From the NCBI RefSeq assembly GCF_002310815.1, contig NZ_CP011032.1, positions 3,450,001 to 3,514,000 of the forward strand: a DNA stretch of 64,000 nt, read 5' to 3'. This document shows, piece after piece, positions 60,746 to 64,000 of this stretch; within the stretch, counting starts at the first letter, position 1; every line of letters starts with the position of its first letter. The notes under the pieces were generated by a model that worked only from the letters and a program-made list of their open reading frames with translations, was not told where the DNA came from and ran no database searches. Origin of the DNA: Pseudoalteromonas tunicata. Its GTDB lineage: Bacteria; Pseudomonadota; Gammaproteobacteria; Enterobacterales; Alteromonadaceae. A program made the translations under genes and the position numbers.

Positions 60746-61720
60746 TTATGGCATTAAACTGAGTGAAGACTCATTTAATGCTGATAGTTGTTCTTTTAAA
60801 GCCAATATTTGTTGTTCCCAGTATTTGTCTGATGCAAACCATGGAAAGTTCCGTGGAAATGCAGGATCTTGCCAACGTTTTGCCACCCAACCCATGTAAT
60901 GCACCATACGTAATGCTCGCAAAGGTTCGATTAACTTAAACTGACTAAAATCCAGTGGGCAAAACTCTTCATACGCTTGCACTAAAGTATCAAGCTGAAT
61001 GAGCTGATTGTTTCTATCGCCACTTAACATCATCCAAAGATCTTGAATAGCAGGCCCCATTCGGCTGTCATCCAAATCAACAAACATGAGCTTTTCACCG
61101 GTCCACATTATATTGCCCGCATGACAATCACCATGCAAGCGAATGAGACTATTAGCTTTATATGCTTGCTGCACTTGTTTGATCACCATATCTAATACAG
61201 TGTAGAAAGCGGTAGTGAGTGACATTGGGATCAACTCACTTGCCACTAAATGCGCGCGCGCTTCAACTAAGTATTCAGCGCTAGTGATGGTCGGACGATG
61301 TACAAAGGGCTTTGCTTTTGCCGTTTGGTGCATACGACCGATAAAACGACCCAAAACATCGAGTTGATCTAAGTTATCAACTTCAAAAATTCGCCCGCCG
61401 ACACTTGGAAATAACGTAAACAAATATCCTTGATGTGAAAATAAACTAGTCCCATCCCGAATAATAGGTGCGACAACAGGAACCTCAGCATTAGCAAGCT
61501 CAAATGCAAATTGGTGCTCTTCATTAATTTGCGCTTCAGTCCAACGCTCTGGGCGATAAAATTTAGCCACATAACGTTTACCATCTTCAGCTTTAAATTG
61601 ATAAACACGATTTTCATAACTATTTAGCGCTAACAATCCTGATTCGGCATAGATACCAACGGTATCTATCGCATCTAAAATAAGATCTGGAGTAAGATCA
61701 CTAAAACTAAATTTGCTCAT
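60746..61720 (-). CDS. srkA: Stress response kinase A
   Basis: Ser/Thr kinase of the RdoA/YihE family that protects against stress-induced death, 324 residues. Aminoglycoside-phosphotransferase-like fold with the catalytic loop LHGDCHAGNIMW and the metal-binding FVDLDDSRMGP. The N-terminal SYENRVYQFKAEDGKRYVAKFYRPERW is diagnostic. It lies directly upstream of dsbA, the conserved srkA-dsbA pair; the gap is 12 bp. Confidence 0.92.
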   Translation of the reverse strand: MSKFSFSDLTPDLILDAIDTVGIYAESGLLALNSYENRVYQFKAEDGKRYVAKFYRPERWTEAQINEEHQFAFELANAEVPVVAPIIRDGTSLFSHQGYLFTLFPSVGGRIFEVDNLDQLDVLGRFIGRMHQTAKAKPFVHRPTITSAEYLVEARAHLVASELIPMSLTTAFYTVLDMVIKQVQQAYKANSLIRLHGDCHAGNIMWTGEKLMFVDLDDSRMGPAIQDLWMMLSGDRNNQLIQLDTLVQAYEEFCPLDFSQFKLIEPLRALRMVHYMGWVAKRWQDPAFPRNFPWFASDKYWEQQILALKEQLSALNESSLSLMP

Positions 61721-61735
61721 AAGGCACCATTAAAA

Positions 61736-61759
61736 AAAACGAGGCAAATGCCTCGTTTT
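61736..61759 (-). terminator. Terminator after ccoG
   Basis: AAAACGAGGC / GCCTCGTTTT stem with an AAAT loop. A run of A at 61732-61739 gives the T-run on the minus strand. Confidence 0.8.
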
Positions 61760-61780
61760 GAAGTGTATCATTTTTGTCGT

Positions 61781-63205
61781 TTAACGGCCTTTAAAGAAGT
61801 TACTCGGTTGAGCAATTCGAATGTCCGGCGTCTCTTTCATAAATAAAACAAAGTTAAACTCTGTGACAGGCTTTGATAAATCATATGGATCAATTGCCAA
61901 AGATAATGGCAAACTGTAAGACTCACCGGCTTTAACATGGACTTCTTGTTTACCAATAAAGGTATATTTAGATAACCCCTCAACTTCAACTTCATAGTAA
62001 TGATCTTGTTGAGATTTATTTAAAATTTTAAGGGTATATGTATTTTCAATCAGTCCTTCGTTGCTTTCTCTAAACAGCTGATTTCGATCGCGAATAATAT
62101 CTAAATCCATTGGCTTTCTGGACATAATATCAGCCGCCAATACCCCCACCATAACCATCAAGACAACCGTATATCCGATGAGTTTAGGACGAATAGCTTT
62201 GGTATTTTTACCTGGCTCTAAATTCCGTTCTGTCGTGTAAGCAATCAGTCCTTTTGGATAATTCATTTTATCCATCACACCATCACAGGCATCAATACAG
62301 GCACCACAATTAATACACTCGTACTGTAAACCGTTACGGATATCAATTCCGGTTGGGCATACTTGAACACACAAATTACAGTCAATACAGTCACCTAAGC
62401 CCATTTCTTTTGGATCTTGTTTACGACTACGCGGCCCTCTGCTTTCGCCTCGCGCTGCATCGTATGTCACAGTAAAGGTATCTTTATCAAACATGGCTGA
62501 TTGAAAACGTGAATAAGGACAAATATGCAAACACATGATTTCACGCATCCATCCAGCATTACCATAAGTACAAGCGGTAAAAAACAACACACAACCCACC
62601 GCATAACTACTGGCTTGCCAAGTGAAAAAATTCACCATTAAATCAGCAATTGGCGTGAAATAGCCAGCAAAGGTCAAGGAAGTGAATAACGAAAAGCCAA
62701 CCCAACTTAAATGTTTTGCTGATTTTCTCCAGAATTTATCAAAGTCCATTGGACGCTGATCGAGCTTTTTACGCTGATTAGCACTGCCTTCAAATTTCTC
62801 TTCAAACCAAATAAAAATAAAGGTCCAAACCGTTTGCGGACACATATAACCACACCAGACACGTCCATAAAAAGCGGTGACCAGAAATAGCGCAAATGCT
62901 GCAATAATACAGATCCAAGCCAAAATAGTCAGATCCTGTGGCCACAATGTCATACCAAAAATATTAAATTTCTGCTCAAAAATATCAAACAAAATAGCTT
63001 GTTGACCATTAAAGGTAAGCCAAGGCAATAACATAAAAGAAAGCATGGCAATAAAGCCTAAGCGCTGACGAAGCATTTGATGCAAGCCATTAACGGCTCT
63101 TACATAAATTCGGTTTCTTGGATTAAAACGATCAAACTTATCTGGATCTGGCTGCTGAATTTTGACATCAACAGGAATATTTTTAACTTCTATTTTATTT
63201 TCCAT
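61781..63205 (-). CDS. ccoG: Cytochrome c oxidase accessory protein CcoG
   Basis: Integral membrane ferredoxin-like protein (FixG/RdxA) involved in copper delivery to cbb3 oxidase. 474 residues: about five membrane helices, an extra conserved cysteine segment (VWCGYMCPQTVW), then two 4Fe-4S motifs in CIDCNLCVQVCPTG and CINCGACIDACDG, and a C-terminal Ig-like periplasmic domain after the last helix. GAGGA precedes the ATG. The ccoNOPQ genes are not in the window, though they often lie nearby. Confidence 0.94.
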   Translation of the reverse strand: MENKIEVKNIPVDVKIQQPDPDKFDRFNPRNRIYVRAVNGLHQMLRQRLGFIAMLSFMLLPWLTFNGQQAILFDIFEQKFNIFGMTLWPQDLTILAWICIIAAFALFLVTAFYGRVWCGYMCPQTVWTFIFIWFEEKFEGSANQRKKLDQRPMDFDKFWRKSAKHLSWVGFSLFTSLTFAGYFTPIADLMVNFFTWQASSYAVGCVLFFTACTYGNAGWMREIMCLHICPYSRFQSAMFDKDTFTVTYDAARGESRGPRSRKQDPKEMGLGDCIDCNLCVQVCPTGIDIRNGLQYECINCGACIDACDGVMDKMNYPKGLIAYTTERNLEPGKNTKAIRPKLIGYTVVLMVMVGVLAADIMSRKPMDLDIIRDRNQLFRESNEGLIENTYTLKILNKSQQDHYYEVEVEGLSKYTFIGKQEVHVKAGESYSLPLSLAIDPYDLSKPVTEFNFVLFMKETPDIRIAQPSNFFKGR

Positions 63206-63408
63206 CGAAGTTCCTCAACTTGTTTGGATTAAAATACTCATTCAGTATAAACAACTTAACTATAAAAGTGTCGCGCACGCACGCAGTTATCTTTACAATG
63301 CCCCTTGGCTAAAACTCGTAAACAAGCACCAAACGAGTTCTAGTTACATTGCATTTTATTACAATCGATGTATAAATGTTGAGATTAGATCAAGAAATAG
63401 AGTGATTT

Positions 63409-63762
63409 ATGAAAAACTTTTTTATTTTTGTCGTGATTATCCTTGCGTTACTCAGTATTGACCACGAAAGCATTAAAAAACCACGTGATGAGCTCTTTGC
63501 TATGTTTAGCGATAAAATGAGTGAATCAACTCAACTACAAAAAGATAAACTGGCAAAAAAAGTAAATGCTGAAATCAAAGCGAAATTAAAATTAAAAGAA
63601 AAAGAACGTATTCATCTTGATGAAAATACTCAAACAGATGAAAAAGTAAGAGCATTTCATAAGCGTTACTGCACCGACCGAGATTTAAACCAGTTTTTTT
63701 ATGGTGATAAACTGCGTCAGGTTTGTTTAATTATGACCACCGAAATCGCAGCGCACAACTAA
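63409..63762 (+). CDS. Small membrane-anchored protein, unknown
   Basis: 117 residues. An N-terminal hydrophobic helix (about 3-17) is followed by a highly charged, Lys/Glu-rich helical region (about 35-75) and a C-terminal part with two cysteines (YCTDRDL and QVCLIM). No family recognised. Its stop is followed directly by the ATG of the next gene, so the two are likely coupled. Divergent from ccoG. Confidence 0.55.
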   Translation: MKNFFIFVVIILALLSIDHESIKKPRDELFAMFSDKMSESTQLQKDKLAKKVNAEIKAKLKLKEKERIHLDENTQTDEKVRAFHKRYCTDRDLNQFFYGDKLRQVCLIMTTEIAAHN

Positions 63763-63966
63763 ATGACTGACTTTTCTCAACTTAATAAAAGCTCAGCAAA
63801 ATCATTTAATGAGCAAAAAGCCACGATAAAAAAGCTAATGCAAGGCCGTGAGATTAAATGCCCACACTGTCTAAAAGCAATTGTACTGTACCTACCAGAG
63901 CAGAGCGCCAATCCTGGAGCACGCTGCGCTAAAGGCTGTACCGACATTGCGCTTGATTTTGTTTAG
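63763..63966 (+). CDS. Small zinc-ribbon-like protein, unknown
   Basis: 67 residues. CPHC near residues 33-36 and CAKGC near 55-59 could form a one-site zinc ribbon. The N-terminal half is basic and helical. It starts immediately after the preceding stop, indicating translational coupling. Not recognised. The window ends 34 bp after its stop, where AAAAAAGGGTCGC may be the left arm of a terminator. Confidence 0.6.
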   Translation: MTDFSQLNKSSAKSFNEQKATIKKLMQGREIKCPHCLKAIVLYLPEQSANPGARCAKGCTDIALDFV

Positions 63967-64000
63967 CTCAAAAATTTAAACCAATAAAAAAGGGTCGCAA

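Noticed and set aside
63985..64000. Possible terminator after the last gene
   Set aside because: Only a candidate left arm (AAAAAAGGGTCGC) is inside the window; the right arm cannot be seen, so it is not listed as a feature.

Overview
The window is a gene-dense, AT-rich stretch of a gammaproteobacterial chromosome. Gene content and order point to the marine Alteromonadales, most like Pseudoalteromonas. The block argD-pabA-trpS-rpe-dam-damX-aroB-aroK-pilQPONM-mrcA keeps the order of the equivalent enterobacterial region. It is joined to metL/metB/metJ, hemN, yihI and leuABCD, and to lineage-typical small families such as DUF3802, DUF2970 and DUF2489. No tRNA, rRNA, CRISPR array, prophage or intact insertion sequence was seen.

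Layout. 1-4.5 kb: arginine catabolism and biosynthesis (argD/astC, astA, astD) behind one sigma-70-like promoter overlapped by two candidate ARG boxes. 4.9-12 kb: pabA, trpS, rpe, an inserted plus-strand pair of small genes, dam, damX, aroB, aroK. 12.1-19.6 kb: the type IV pilus assembly operon pilMNOPQ, divergent from mrcA (PBP1A). 19.6-25 kb: metL-metB divergent from metJ with two Met-box clusters, then a malic enzyme. 25-29 kb: hemN under a well-formed FNR-type promoter, DUF2489, yihI and a methyltransferase. 28.9-31.4 kb: the most disturbed part, with a candidate orphan RNA of about 300 nt, a 5'-truncated Sel1 gene and the remnant of a group II intron that interrupts a zinc-ribbon membrane protein. 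31.5-43.7 kb: a PLP enzyme with a 2OG-Fe dioxygenase, a secreted S9 peptidase, an orphan response regulator, a periplasmic Sel1/TonB-C-like protein, comM, a lipase-like secreted hydrolase with a small outer-membrane protein, and a TRIC-type channel. 43.8-50.8 kb: an accessory surface module (a 1169-residue lipoprotein with seven G-x-W/Y modules, a beta-barrel-like protein and a lipoprotein) preceded by an unusual membrane-anchored regulator. 50.9-55.7 kb: leuABCD with a leucine-rich leader peptide and attenuator. 56-64 kb: a degenerate EAL protein, a Fur-box-preceded PepSY/DUF2271/DUF4198 operon, srkA with two dsbA paralogues, ccoG and two small hypothetical genes.

Most of the window is core metabolism and cell-envelope biology. 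The strongest candidates for something undescribed are the wHTH-TM-receiver regulator together with the repetitive lipoprotein/barrel module it precedes (43.8-50.8 kb), the orphan transcript unit at 28.9-29.2 kb, and the PLP enzyme/2OG-dioxygenase pair at 31.6-33.5 kb. All functional statements come from reading the sequence and family knowledge; no database search was run.
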